A stretch of DNA of 64,000 bases from JAPHSX01 sp041554195 (lineage in GTDB: Bacteria > Pseudomonadota > Gammaproteobacteria > Thiohalomonadales > Thiohalomonadaceae): the NCBI GenBank assembly GCA_041554195.1, contig JBFFMJ010000006.1, positions 1 through 64,000 of the forward strand, read 5' to 3'. Each line of letters begins with the position of its first letter. Position 1 is the stretch's first letter. Both the position numbers and the translations under genes were made by a program. The notes beneath the pieces were generated by a model that saw only the letters and a program-made list of their open reading frames with translations, ran no database searches and had not been told where the DNA came from. Of this stretch, positions 56,185 through 64,000 are shown piece after piece.

Positions 56185-56589
56185 ATGAAAGACACTATTA
56201 TGCCTAGCCAACCCTCCAAGGAACTTGAGACTTTCGACAACCCGATGCCGGAGCGCGACTACACCATCCGCATCGATATTCCCGAGTTCACCTGCCTCTG
56301 CCCCAAGACCGGCCAGCCCGATTTTGCCACCATCCACATCGACTACGTGGCGGACAAGCAGTGCCTCGAACTCAAGGCGCTGAAGATGTACATGTGGTCC
56401 TACCGCGAGGAAGGCGCCTTCCATGAGAAGGTCACCAACACCATGCTGGATGACTTCGTTGCTGCCTGTAACCCCCGCTTCATGCGCGTTACCGGTAAAT
56501 TCAACGTACGCGGCGGCATCTACACCACCGTAGTGGCCGAGCACCGCGCCGCCGACTGGACCCCACCGCAGCCGGTGAGCCTTCCCTAG
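56185..56589 (+). CDS. queF: NADPH-dependent 7-cyano-7-deazaguanine reductase, short type
   Basis: The 134-aa enzyme reduces preQ0 to preQ1 in queuosine synthesis. FTCLCPKTGQPDF carries the catalytic Cys, KALKMYMWSYRE follows, and FHEKVTN includes the substrate Glu. It is the single-domain form of about 130 residues rather than the 280-aa E. coli form. A TACAAT box (56159-56164) lies 20 bases before the ATG. No strong ribosome site is visible; an in-frame ATG at 56200 is an alternative start. Confidence 0.92.
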   Translation: MKDTIMPSQPSKELETFDNPMPERDYTIRIDIPEFTCLCPKTGQPDFATIHIDYVADKQCLELKALKMYMWSYREEGAFHEKVTNTMLDDFVAACNPRFMRVTGKFNVRGGIYTTVVAEHRAADWTPPQPVSLP

Positions 56590-56595
56590 AAAAGG

Positions 56596-57150
56596 TCAAA
56601 TGCTCTGATGCAGCTTGAGGGTGACCAGCTCACCCAGAGCCTGACGAATCTCGCGAATACTCGGTGTGTCCACCTGCCACGGCTCAGCAAAACCGCCATG
56701 GCAGGTAAGGCGCATTACCTCCGGTTGACTCGTTGAGTGCAGGGTATGCCGCACATAACGTGAGATCATGACGCTACCCAGGCTGTCCGAACTGTTGAAC
56801 AGCGATGCGTATTGCCGCCACCGTGCCCCGCGCACCACCTCTTCCTCATCTTCCATAACCGCTGTAACGATAAAAATATCCGGCTCAATATAACTATCGC
56901 CGGTGCTCACCGAGCGCACCGCTATATTGCAGTGGGGCTGGTAGTATTCGAGACTTTTATTGGCCACCACCCGACCGTCCTGTAGAAACACGCGCGCGTG
57001 CCCTGCGGGTATACTCAATAGCTCATTCAGCACAACATGGCTACCCACAGCCACCCGGGAGCGTGGTGAGTTTTCATCTTGAACCGGCATATGATTACAG
57101 GCTGTCAGTATAAATAGAATGGCGACAACAGTAGTGAGTTTCGGCATCAT
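56596..57150 (-). CDS. Lipoprotein of unknown function
   Basis: The 184-aa product has a lipoprotein signal with lipobox FILTAC (Cys near residue 18). The mature part is soluble, with two more cysteines, and I recognise no domain firmly. Start 57150 is favoured because GAGGGAA sits about 8 bases upstream; the longer frame to 57183 would overlap the leader of the kinase gene. It ends 6 bases from queF, convergently, and its start is 44 bases from the divergent kinase gene. Confidence 0.65.
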   Translation of the reverse strand: MMPKLTTVVAILFILTACNHMPVQDENSPRSRVAVGSHVVLNELLSIPAGHARVFLQDGRVVANKSLEYYQPHCNIAVRSVSTGDSYIEPDIFIVTAVMEDEEEVVRGARWRQYASLFNSSDSLGSVMISRYVRHTLHSTSQPEVMRLTCHGGFAEPWQVDTPSIREIRQALGELVTLKLHQSI

Positions 57151-57194
57151 AGGTTTTCCCTCATTCCACAGTGAACAGAGCATAGAAAATCGAC

Positions 57195-58478
57195 GTGGAA
57201 AAAACGACCTTTATCGGTATTGACCTTGGCACCTCAGGGGTGCGCGCCATTGCCATTGATACAACTGGCAAAGTTAAGGCCGAAACCGCAGTAGCTCTGC
57301 CAGGGCCTGTTATCAGGGGCTCTTCTATTGAGCAGTCCCCCCAGCTATGGTGGCAGGGTGTGCAGAGAGTACTGGACGAACTCACTACTCACCTTGACCC
57401 GGCAACCATCCGCGCCATCGCCGTCGATGCCACCTCAGGCACCGTACTGCTGGCAGACAGTGACGCGATGCCTCTAACACCAGGGCTGATGTACAACGAC
57501 CATCGCGCACGGGAACAGGCGCAACGCATCAGAGAGATTGCACCGCGAGAAAGCGCCGCCCATGGCTCCAGCTCCGGGCTGGCGAAATTGTTGTGGCTAC
57601 TGGCACACGGCACAAAAAAACCGGCCTGCGCTCACACCCAGGCCGACTGGATCAGTGCCAGACTGAGTGGCCGGCACGGGATCTGTGATGCCAACAACGC
57701 CCTCAAGCTCGGTTACGACCCGATTACCCGCTGCTGGCCTGAATGGATCAAACAGCTCAAGCTACCCACCGGCCTGCTGCCCGAAGTCATTCCGGCAGGC
57801 CAGGCCCTCGGTACCATCGCCCCGGCATTAGTCCAACGTTGGAGAGTGCAGCAGCAGACGCTGATCGTGAGTGGTACGACCGACTCCACCGCTGCCTTTA
57901 TTGCCTCGGGTGCCAGCCAACCCGGCGAAGCGGTCAGCGCACTGGGCTCAACGCTGGTACTCAAGGTGATCGCTGAACAGCCGGTATTCGCCCCGGAGTA
58001 TGGTATCTATAGCCACCCTTTTGGCGAACACTGGCTGGTGGGCGGTGCCTCCAATTGCGGTGGTGCAGTATTACGGCAGTTCTTTAGCGATGCGCAGATG
58101 GCAACGATGACTCCGCAACTAAAACCGGAACAGCCAACCGGCCTCGACTACCTTCCCCTCCCCTCACCAGGTGAGCGTTTCCCTGTTAGCGACCCGCAAC
58201 TTGCGCCTCGCCTTACTCCAAGACCGGAGAGTGATCTTCAATTCTTTCAGGGACTGCTGGAGGGGATCGCCCGCATCGAGAAGGCAGGCTATGACAAACT
58301 GGCCGCGCAGGGTGCCCCCTACCCCAGCTCCATTCGCAGCAATGGCGGTGGTGCCGCCAATAGCGCCTGGACCGCGATCCGCGCACAACTGCTGGGAGTG
58401 CCGATGTTACCCGCCAGCCACACCGAGGCGGCCTATGGCGCGGCCTTACTGGCACGCCGGGGCGCATCTGCTGTATAA
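57195..58478 (+). CDS. FGGY-family sugar kinase, D-ribulose kinase-like
   Basis: The 427-aa kinase has the actin-like ATPase motif GIDLGTSGVRAIAID at the N-terminus and the second phosphate motif SGTTDSTAAFIASG in the middle. GTSG[AV]RA is typical of the group called XK-1 or D-ribulose kinase in plants and cyanobacteria, rather than true xylulokinase. It would phosphorylate free ribulose or a similar ketose, perhaps rescuing dephosphorylated pentose intermediates. The GTG start has no strong ribosome site; no other start is in frame nearby. Substrate is inference. Confidence 0.7.
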   Translation: MEKTTFIGIDLGTSGVRAIAIDTTGKVKAETAVALPGPVIRGSSIEQSPQLWWQGVQRVLDELTTHLDPATIRAIAVDATSGTVLLADSDAMPLTPGLMYNDHRAREQAQRIREIAPRESAAHGSSSGLAKLLWLLAHGTKKPACAHTQADWISARLSGRHGICDANNALKLGYDPITRCWPEWIKQLKLPTGLLPEVIPAGQALGTIAPALVQRWRVQQQTLIVSGTTDSTAAFIASGASQPGEAVSALGSTLVLKVIAEQPVFAPEYGIYSHPFGEHWLVGGASNCGGAVLRQFFSDAQMATMTPQLKPEQPTGLDYLPLPSPGERFPVSDPQLAPRLTPRPESDLQFFQGLLEGIARIEKAGYDKLAAQGAPYPSSIRSNGGGAANSAWTAIRAQLLGVPMLPASHTEAAYGAALLARRGASAV

Positions 58479-58516
58479 ACGCCCTTACGCAAACAATATA
58501 CAACAAGGATTTGACC

Positions 58517-59245
58517 ATGCTAGGAAAACCCTTTATCGGTGCCGCCGGATTACTACAGGGTCTGGCCCTGCTCAACACCCCCGGGCTGCGCCGCTTTGTG
58601 GCGATGCCACTGCTGATCAATGTGCTGCTGTTTATCGGCTCTATCTATGTACTGGCTGCACAGTTCAGCACCATGGTGAACGAATGGCTCAGCTACCTGC
58701 CCGAGTGGCTGATGTGGCTGGAGTGGTTCTTCTGGGTGCTGTTTGCGCTAAGCGCCCTGATGGTGGTCTTCTACACCTTCTCCATCCTCGCCAATATTGT
58801 CGCCTCTCCCTTTAATAGCCTGCTGGCCGAGGCGGTGGAGAAACACCTTACCGGTCAGCCGCTGCCCCCCGGCAGCAGCTTTATGCAGGCAATCAAAGAC
58901 GCCCCGGTGGCCATCTTCGATGAACTGCGCAAACTTGGTTACATGGCGCTGCTGGCGATCCCGGTACTGATCCTCTCCTTCTTCCTCGCCCCCCTCGCCC
59001 CCTTCCTGTGGGCGCTGTTCGGTGCCTGGATGCTGGTGCTGGAATACGGCGACTACCCGATGGGCAACAACAACATGCGCTTTGGCGAACAGCGCGCCAA
59101 ACTGCGCCAGAACAAGCTGCTGTCGCTGGGCTTTGGCGGTGCCACCCTGGCCGCCACCATGATCCCGCTGGTTAATTTTCTGGTGATGCCAGCCGCCGTG
59201 GCCGGGGCTACCAAGTTGTGGGTGTCGCATCTCAAGGAGTCCTAA
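58517..59245 (+). CDS. cysZ: CysZ/EI24-family membrane protein
   Basis: The 242-aa protein has about four long hydrophobic segments and the family pattern of an early PGLRRFVAMPLLIN and a late GNNNMRFGEQRAKLRQNK. CysZ proteins are linked to sulfate uptake. In a probable sulfur oxidiser the role may differ. Start 58517 is taken because AAGGA lies 7 bases upstream; the frame is open from a TTG at 58511. It is followed after 3 bases by the AAA ATPase gene. Confidence 0.8.
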   Translation: MLGKPFIGAAGLLQGLALLNTPGLRRFVAMPLLINVLLFIGSIYVLAAQFSTMVNEWLSYLPEWLMWLEWFFWVLFALSALMVVFYTFSILANIVASPFNSLLAEAVEKHLTGQPLPPGSSFMQAIKDAPVAIFDELRKLGYMALLAIPVLILSFFLAPLAPFLWALFGAWMLVLEYGDYPMGNNNMRFGEQRAKLRQNKLLSLGFGGATLAATMIPLVNFLVMPAAVAGATKLWVSHLKES

Positions 59246-59248
59246 GCG

Positions 59249-60724
59249 ATGAGTGAGGGACACGACCTGGAGCTGCTGCTCAAATCACACCTGCCGCTGA
59301 TCATCGTCGAGAGTCACGAGGAGTCGCGGCTACTCGAGCTGCTCAGCACGCTGGCGATAAGGCAGTACCGCCCACTGCACCGCTGGAGCATTACCGACGG
59401 ACTGCAGCGACTCGACATCGACCTCTCTGCAGCGAGCAAAAAGGCCTCTGCTGAGGAGGTGCTGTGGACAATTCGCGAGCTGCAGGAGGCGGGGATCTAT
59501 GTGCTGTGCGACTTTCACCCCTATCTGGATGAGGCACTGCATGTACGGCTAATTAAGGACATCGCACTGGCCCATGAGAAGAACGGCACCACGCTGATCC
59601 TGCTGAGCCACCGTGTCGAACTGCCACCGGAGCTAAGGAATTTCGCCGCCGAGGCGCGGCTCACCATGCCGAGCCAGGGCGAGCTGGAGAAGATCGTGAA
59701 GGAGACGGCGCACGCGTGGCGGCGCAAGCACAATAAATCGGTGGTCACCGATAACGAAAGTTTCCGCCTGCTGATACAAAATCTGGGTGGGCTTACCGCA
59801 GGTGACGCGCGCCGCCTGGCGCACACGGCGATCTTCGACGACGGCACCATTGATACCTCCGACATGCCCGCCGTAATTAAGGCCAAACACGCCCTGCTAA
59901 GTGGTGATGATGTACTCAGCTTTGAGTTCGACACCGCCCGCTTCACCGAAGTGGGCGGGCTCTCCAAACTCAAGGACTGGCTGGAGCAACGCCGAGCCAT
60001 CTTTCGCGGCGAGGGCGGCGATACCCCACTCGACCCACCCAGGGGGATGCTGCTGCTGGGGGTACAGGGCGGCGGCAAGAGCCTGGCAGCCAAGGCGACC
60101 GCCGGCATGTTCGGTGTACCGCTGCTGCGCCTCGACTTTGCCGCCATCTACAACAAATACCACGGTGAAACCGAGCGCAACCTGCGCGAGTCACTGAAGA
60201 CCGCCGAGGCGATAGCCCCCTGCGTGTTGTGGATAGATGAGATAGAGAAGGGGATCGCCACCGGCAGCAGCGATGGCGGCACCTCGCTACGGGTACTCGG
60301 CACCCTGCTCACCTGGATGGCCGAACGCAAGGCGGCGGTGTTTCTGGTCGCCACCGCCAATGACATCGAACGGCTCCCCGCCGAGCTGGTACGTAAGGGG
60401 CGCTTTGATGAGATCTTCTTTGTCGACCTGCCGAAGCAACCGGTACGCGAAGAGATATTCAAAATCCACCTGCAAAAACGCGAGCTTGCCGTGGAAGAGT
60501 TTGACCTCGAACTGCTGGCCAAGCAGTCCGAGGGCTTCTCCGGTGCGGAGATTGAGCAGGCAGTAGTCTCGGCACTCTATGCCAGCCACGCCAATGATCA
60601 GTCGCTAAAGAACCAACATATCCTCAAAGAATTACTGATCACCCGGCCGCTGTCGGTAGTGATGGAAGAGAAGGTCGATTACCTGCGCAGCTGGGCGGCC
60701 GAACGAACCGTACCCAGCGATTAA
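59249..60724 (+). CDS. AAA ATPase, Ycf46-like
   Basis: The 491-aa protein has an N-terminal region of about 230 residues and a C-terminal AAA module with Walker A GVQGGGKSLAAK, Walker B CVLWIDEIEKG and the second region of homology ending in RKGRFDEIFFV. This layout matches chloroplast and cyanobacterial Ycf46, reported to affect CO2 use and photosynthesis regulation in cyanobacteria. Walker A has GGGKS where many AAA proteins have GTGKT. It shares an operon with cysZ. Its function in proteobacteria is unknown. Confidence 0.8.
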   Translation: MSEGHDLELLLKSHLPLIIVESHEESRLLELLSTLAIRQYRPLHRWSITDGLQRLDIDLSAASKKASAEEVLWTIRELQEAGIYVLCDFHPYLDEALHVRLIKDIALAHEKNGTTLILLSHRVELPPELRNFAAEARLTMPSQGELEKIVKETAHAWRRKHNKSVVTDNESFRLLIQNLGGLTAGDARRLAHTAIFDDGTIDTSDMPAVIKAKHALLSGDDVLSFEFDTARFTEVGGLSKLKDWLEQRRAIFRGEGGDTPLDPPRGMLLLGVQGGGKSLAAKATAGMFGVPLLRLDFAAIYNKYHGETERNLRESLKTAEAIAPCVLWIDEIEKGIATGSSDGGTSLRVLGTLLTWMAERKAAVFLVATANDIERLPAELVRKGRFDEIFFVDLPKQPVREEIFKIHLQKRELAVEEFDLELLAKQSEGFSGAEIEQAVVSALYASHANDQSLKNQHILKELLITRPLSVVMEEKVDYLRSWAAERTVPSD

Positions 60725-60727
60725 CGT

Positions 60728-61906
60728 TTACGACAAGAAAGCTTTTAGCCTGGAAACCCCTTCATGTAACCGCTCCATCGAGGTGGTGTAGGCAAAGCGC
60801 AGGTGCTGATTTGAACGATTGGCACCAAAGTCACGTCCGGGTGTGATCGCTACGCCCGCCTCCTCCAACAGGGTTTTGGCAAAGGCATAACTGTCGTCGC
60901 TAAATCGACTGCAGTCGGCATAGAGGTAGAAGGCCCCCTCCGGAGTGAGGGGGATCTCGAAGCCCAGTTCACGCAGTGCCGGTAGCAGGTAGTCGCGACG
61001 GCGCTGGAACTCCAGACGACGCTGCTCAAGGATCGCCGTGGTCTCAGGGGAAAAGGCGGCAAGCGCCGCATGTTGTGCCAGCGTTGGTGCGGCGATAAAG
61101 AGATTCTGCGCCAGCTTCTCTACCGCGCTGATATAGGCCTCGGGCACTACTAGCCAGCCAAGTCGCCAGCCGGTCATACAGAAGTATTTGGAAAAGCTGT
61201 TAATAAGAAAGATCTCATCACTCAATGCCAGGGCACTGGGGGTCTTTTCGCCATAGATCAGGCCGTGGTAGATCTCATCGACCAGCAGACGTCCGCCCCG
61301 CTCTCGCACCAGCCTATTCATCGCCTGCAACTCGGCGGGCGGGATAAGCGTACCGGTGGGATTGGAGGGGGTGGCCAACATCGCCGCCACCGTGTGCTCC
61401 TGCCATTGCTCTCTAAGGTGTTGCGCCGTGAGCTGGTAGTGACTCTCGGCCCCCACCGCCACGGCACGCGCCTTGCCCTCAATAAACCGCACGAAGTGAC
61501 GATTACAGGGGTAGCCGGGGTCGGCCAGCAACACCTCATCACCCGGATTGAGCAGCACCCCCAACGCCAGCAACAGGGCGCCGGAGGCCCCGGGGGTGAT
61601 AATGATGCGCTGTGGGGAGAGCTCAACATCGTGTCGGGTACGATAAAATTCGGCGACAGCCTGGCGCAACTCCGGCAGACCCAGCGACGGGGTATAGTGC
61701 GTTCGCCCTTCTGTCAGCGCCTGCTGCGCCGCATCGATGATCGGCTGCGGCGTGGTGAAGTCGGGCTCGCCCACCTCCATATGGATGATGGAGCGCCCCT
61801 GCGCCTCCAGCTCACGGGCTCGCCCCAGTAACTCCATCACATAGAAGGGTTCGATCTCCCCCATTCGCCGGGCGAGGTGGTCGGGCAGCGCTATATCAAC
61901 CGCCAT
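60728..61906 (-). CDS. Class I/II pyridoxal-phosphate aminotransferase
   Basis: The 392-aa enzyme has fold type I: GEPDFTTPQP near the N-terminus, SNPTGT, and the cofactor Lys in NSFSKYFCMTGWRLGW. It resembles the aspartate/aromatic aminotransferase group, often annotated only as aminotransferase. Substrate cannot be set from sequence. It overlaps the HAD phosphatase gene by 11 bases, so the two are co-expressed, but no shared pathway is evident. Confidence 0.85.
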   Translation of the reverse strand: MAVDIALPDHLARRMGEIEPFYVMELLGRARELEAQGRSIIHMEVGEPDFTTPQPIIDAAQQALTEGRTHYTPSLGLPELRQAVAEFYRTRHDVELSPQRIIITPGASGALLLALGVLLNPGDEVLLADPGYPCNRHFVRFIEGKARAVAVGAESHYQLTAQHLREQWQEHTVAAMLATPSNPTGTLIPPAELQAMNRLVRERGGRLLVDEIYHGLIYGEKTPSALALSDEIFLINSFSKYFCMTGWRLGWLVVPEAYISAVEKLAQNLFIAAPTLAQHAALAAFSPETTAILEQRRLEFQRRRDYLLPALRELGFEIPLTPEGAFYLYADCSRFSDDSYAFAKTLLEEAGVAITPGRDFGANRSNQHLRFAYTTSMERLHEGVSRLKAFLS

Positions 61907-62666
61907 GCAGACGCTTCACCATCGCCAGATCAAGATAATTGGCACCACCAGCATCACCAGCATCACCAGACAGCACGCTAAAGGGCTGATCGGGTTCACC
62001 CCAGTGATCCAGCACGATCGCGGCATTCTCAAACACCTCATCACGGGTATAGCCATTGACCGCAACGATGGTGGTGAGGTCGGCCCCGCGTGAGGAGAGG
62101 ATACCGTTGTGCGAGTCTTCAAAGGCGATACATTCCTCGGGCTTGAGCTTCATCTGCTCCATCGCCCAGAGGTAGATATCGGGGGCGGGTTTTTTCGCCG
62201 GCACGATGTCGCCGGCGGCGATCACCTCAAACCAGGACATGGCCTCGGGGTCCATCGCGTTTTCCAGCAGGGCGCTAACGTTCTCGGGGGTGGTGGTGGT
62301 GGCCACCGCCAAGCGCATACCCGCATCGCGTGCCTCGTTGATCAAACGCTTCACCCCGGGGCGCAGCGGGATCAGCGCCTCTGAGAGCATCTGCACATAA
62401 TGTCTGGTCTTGGAGGCGTGCAGTCCGGCGATAAACTCCGCCAACTCGGCAGGACGCTCAAACTCGGTATTGAAGTTATCGAGATAGTAGCGAATGCGCT
62501 CCTTGCCACCGGTTACCGCCAGTAATTTGCCGTAGAGCGCCTCAGACCAGTTCCAGTCAAGACCCGCCTCCTCGAAGGCACGGTTAAAGGCCACCCGGTG
62601 GCCATCACGCTCGGTATCGGCAAGGGTTCCATCAACATCAAATAACAGGGCTTTCAGTGTAGTCAT
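61896..62666 (-). CDS. cbbY: HAD phosphatase, CbbY-like
   Basis: The 256-aa protein has the HAD nucleophile motif LLFDVDGTLADTERDGHR, a helical cap, TTTTPENVSALL (motif II), KKPAPDIYLWA (motif III) and EDSHNG (motif IV). The TERDGHR continuation and length match CbbY, which removes the rubisco inhibitor xylulose 1,5-bisphosphate. That fits an organism that also has a Calvin cycle, although no rubisco gene is in this window. Start 62666 is set by homology; a GTG at 62696 is also in frame. No good ribosome site for either. Confidence 0.8.
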   Translation of the reverse strand: MTTLKALLFDVDGTLADTERDGHRVAFNRAFEEAGLDWNWSEALYGKLLAVTGGKERIRYYLDNFNTEFERPAELAEFIAGLHASKTRHYVQMLSEALIPLRPGVKRLINEARDAGMRLAVATTTTPENVSALLENAMDPEAMSWFEVIAAGDIVPAKKPAPDIYLWAMEQMKLKPEECIAFEDSHNGILSSRGADLTTIVAVNGYTRDEVFENAAIVLDHWGEPDQPFSVLSGDAGDAGGANYLDLAMVKRLHGG

Positions 62667-62750
62667 TGTTAGGTCTTGTATGCGGTTAAAAGACACAGTA
62701 GATTACCCGACTATTTTGAAAAATGCACCCCGCCCAATGGGTGACTAATG

Positions 62751-62779
62751 TTGCGCCACCTACCGACATCTGGTATAGA
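62751..62779 (+). promoter_or_regulatory. Candidate sigma-70 promoter of dksA
   Basis: TTGCGC (62751-62756), a 17-base spacer and TATAGA (62774-62779) lie 44 bases before the dksA start. GC-rich sequence (TGCGCGC at 62780-62786) follows the -10, as in discriminators of promoters sensitive to ppGpp/DksA, which would allow autocontrol. Confidence 0.55.
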
Positions 62780-62823
62780 TGCGCGCTTGATTTTTTCTTA
62801 CGCTTCGCAGGAGACCCTAGCGT

Positions 62824-63336
62824 ATGCCAACAAAAAAAGCCGCAGCCCCGAAAAAGGCTGCAACTAAGAAGGCTCCGGCCAAAAAAACTCCGGCCAAGAA
62901 AAGCCGCAGTAGCCAGGCGCTTCTTGATAGTGCCGGTCACTTCACGCCCTATGTGGAGAAGAAAGGCGAGGAGTACATGAACCCTAAAATGGCCGACCAC
63001 TTCCGTGCCATTCTCAACAGCTGGAAAACAGAGTTGATGGAAGAGGTGGATCGCACCATGCACCACATGCAGGATGAGGCCGCCAACTTCCCTGATCCCA
63101 ATGACCGTGCCAGTCAGGAATCAGAATTTGCGATGGAGCTGCGAGCCCGCGACCGCGAGCGCAAGCTGTTGAAAAAGATCGCCGAATCTCTCGACCTCAT
63201 TGACGAGGAAGAGTACGGCTACTGTGAGAGCTGTGGCGTAGAGATTGGCATACGTCGGCTCGAGGCTCGCCCCACGGCTACCCTGTGCATCGACTGCAAG
63301 ACCCTGGACGAGATTCGAGAGAAGCAGCGGGTATAA
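62824..63336 (+). CDS. dksA: RNA polymerase-binding transcription factor DksA with basic tail
   Basis: The 170-aa protein binds the RNA polymerase secondary channel and potentiates ppGpp. Residues about 40-165 match E. coli DksA: a coiled coil with DPNDRASQESEF at its tip (the acidic tip residues) and a zinc finger CESCG ... CIDC (C-x2-C-x17-C-x2-C). Residues 1-28 are a Lys/Ala/Pro repeat region (PKKAATKKAPAKK) like histone H1 tails, absent from E. coli DksA (151 aa). AGGAGA precedes the ATG. It is followed by a strong terminator. Confidence 0.94.
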   Translation: MPTKKAAAPKKAATKKAPAKKTPAKKSRSSQALLDSAGHFTPYVEKKGEEYMNPKMADHFRAILNSWKTELMEEVDRTMHHMQDEAANFPDPNDRASQESEFAMELRARDRERKLLKKIAESLDLIDEEEYGYCESCGVEIGIRRLEARPTATLCIDCKTLDEIREKQRV

Positions 63337-63359
63337 CAGCCGCCGCTAATTGCCATTAC

Positions 63360-63387
63360 AAAGAGGGGGCCACTGGCCCCCTCTTTT
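63360..63387 (+). terminator. Intrinsic terminator of dksA
   Basis: AAAGAGGGGGCC (63360-63371) pairs perfectly with GGCCCCCTCTTT (63375-63386) around a 3-base loop, with a T-run closing the stem. It is 23 bases after the dksA stop and is the clearest terminator in the window; the A-rich start of the stem would also allow function on the other strand. Confidence 0.9.
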
Positions 63388-63464
63388 ACGTTCAGCGACT
63401 ATGCTCGTCGCTCGACAGCATTGGGAAGATCTAGGCTACGCCTCTACTCCTGAATCTCGCAGGA

Positions 63465-63590
63465 CTATACCCCACTATTATAGCTTAGGCGATGATCCTG
63501 CCCAAAGGCCGCCAGACTGGCGGAAATACGCTCAATCCAGTCGCTCTTCACGCTTTCGATAATCCAGCGATCATCGCTATCATCTGCGCC
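63465..63590 (-). pseudogene. Possible remnant of a decayed gene
   Basis: On the minus strand, 41 codons between a TGA (63591-63593) and a TAG have protein-like composition (WIIESVKSDWIERISASL) but no start codon. It may be the broken C-terminus of an old gene between dksA and gluQ. No family recognised. The rest of the gap 63388-63720 shows nothing else. Confidence 0.25.
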
Positions 63591-63720
63591 TCACGGGGTG
63601 ATGACACCGATTAACCTAACTAGAGGCTCTGTTTTCACCAGCGCCATCCCCCACACAACTACTATCAGATAAGGGGCTCCTTTATAGTAGGAACCAATGA
63701 GAGACGAACACAGATAAAAC

Positions 63721-64000
63721 ATGGCCCAAGCAGACACCACCCACTACCGCGGTCGATTTGCCCCCTCCCCCACCGGACCGCTGCACTTCGGCTCATTAAT
63801 CGCCGCCATCGGCAGCGCCCTACAGGCACGCAGCCAGGGCGGAGAGTGGCTGCTGCGCATCGAAGACCTAGACCCCCCACGTGAGATGCCCGGTGCCGCC
63901 GATGCCATCCTGCGCACCCTGGAGCGGTACGGCTTTGAGTGGGATGGCCCTGTCATCTACCAAAGCCAGCGTAGCGAGCTCTATCTGGACGCCCTGTCGC
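63721..64000 (+). CDS. gluQ: Glutamyl-Q tRNA(Asp) synthetase, 5' part
   Basis: The first 93 codons are present; the gene runs off the right edge. FAPSPTGPLHFGSLIAAIG carries the HIGH-type class I motif (HFGS), and LLRIEDLDPPREMPGAAD matches the glutamyl-tRNA synthetase catalytic core. The dksA-gluQ pairing is conserved in many gammaproteobacteria, which supports GluQ, the enzyme that glutamylates queuosine in tRNA(Asp), over GltX. queF of the same pathway is at 56185. Confidence 0.88.
   Translation, partial: MAQADTTHYRGRFAPSPTGPLHFGSLIAAIGSALQARSQGGEWLLRIEDLDPPREMPGAADAILRTLERYGFEWDGPVIYQSQRSELYLDALS

Noticed and set aside
1..64000. tRNA genes, rRNA genes, CRISPR arrays, riboswitches
   Set aside because: Reading both strands by eye I found no cloverleaf with a TTCGA loop, no spaced direct repeats and no conserved riboswitch core. 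A covariance-model search would be decisive.

Overview
The window looks like a densely packed, GC-rich gammaproteobacterial chromosome. The smc-zipA-ligA block, the dksA-gluQ pair and the codon usage all fit that class. The metabolic genes point to a chemolithoautotroph that can run a reductive TCA (rTCA) cycle, as described for sulfur-oxidising gammaproteobacteria such as tubeworm symbionts and their free-living relatives. The genus is inference. I saw no tRNA, rRNA, CRISPR array, prophage or intact insertion sequence.

Left third (0.5-29.7 kb): rTCA and low-potential electron supply. A three-gene set (FrdB-like Fe-S protein, FrdA-like flavoprotein without the covalent-FAD histidine, NuoF-like NADH subunit) resembles a soluble NADH-dependent fumarate reductase. 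A VCBS-repeat lipoprotein gene follows, flanked by two copies of the nuoF-like 3' end, and then an unrecognised lipoprotein. A CbbR-like LysR regulator is transcribed divergently from korA-korB (2-oxoglutarate:ferredoxin oxidoreductase). After korAB come an 826-aa protein, a long-type rnfB, a 1491-aa protein, rnfC-D-G-E-A, a small Cys-rich membrane protein, malate dehydrogenase, a very unusual LspA-like/class III cyclase fusion and class I fumarase. The 1491-aa protein has the layout of pyruvate:ferredoxin oxidoreductase (PFOR), but its thiamine-site motifs have changed. The C-terminal half of the 826-aa protein is visibly its paralogue. This KorAB / pseudo-PFOR / Rnf block is the best candidate for an undescribed system: NADH plus ion gradient -> Rnf -> Fe-S modules -> reductive carboxylation of succinyl-CoA.

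Middle (29.7-34.8 kb): a convergent signalling island with a response regulator-kinase, a BarA-like hybrid kinase starting at TTG and a tiny lipoprotein overlapping that start. It is visibly AT-richer than its surroundings.

35-49.5 kb: oxidative pentose phosphate genes (gnd, zwf, pgl, minus strand) divergent from a glycogen operon (glgC, GH57, malQ, glgB, glgA, glgP).

49.7-64 kb: housekeeping genes: ligA, zipA, smc, queF, a lipoprotein, an FGGY kinase of the D-ribulose kinase type, cysZ, a Ycf46-like AAA ATPase, an aminotransferase, a CbbY-like HAD phosphatase, dksA with its terminator, and the 5' end of gluQ. Four REP/BIME-type palindromes starting with GTAG lie in intergenic gaps. All similarity statements are by eye and from memory of the families; no search was run.
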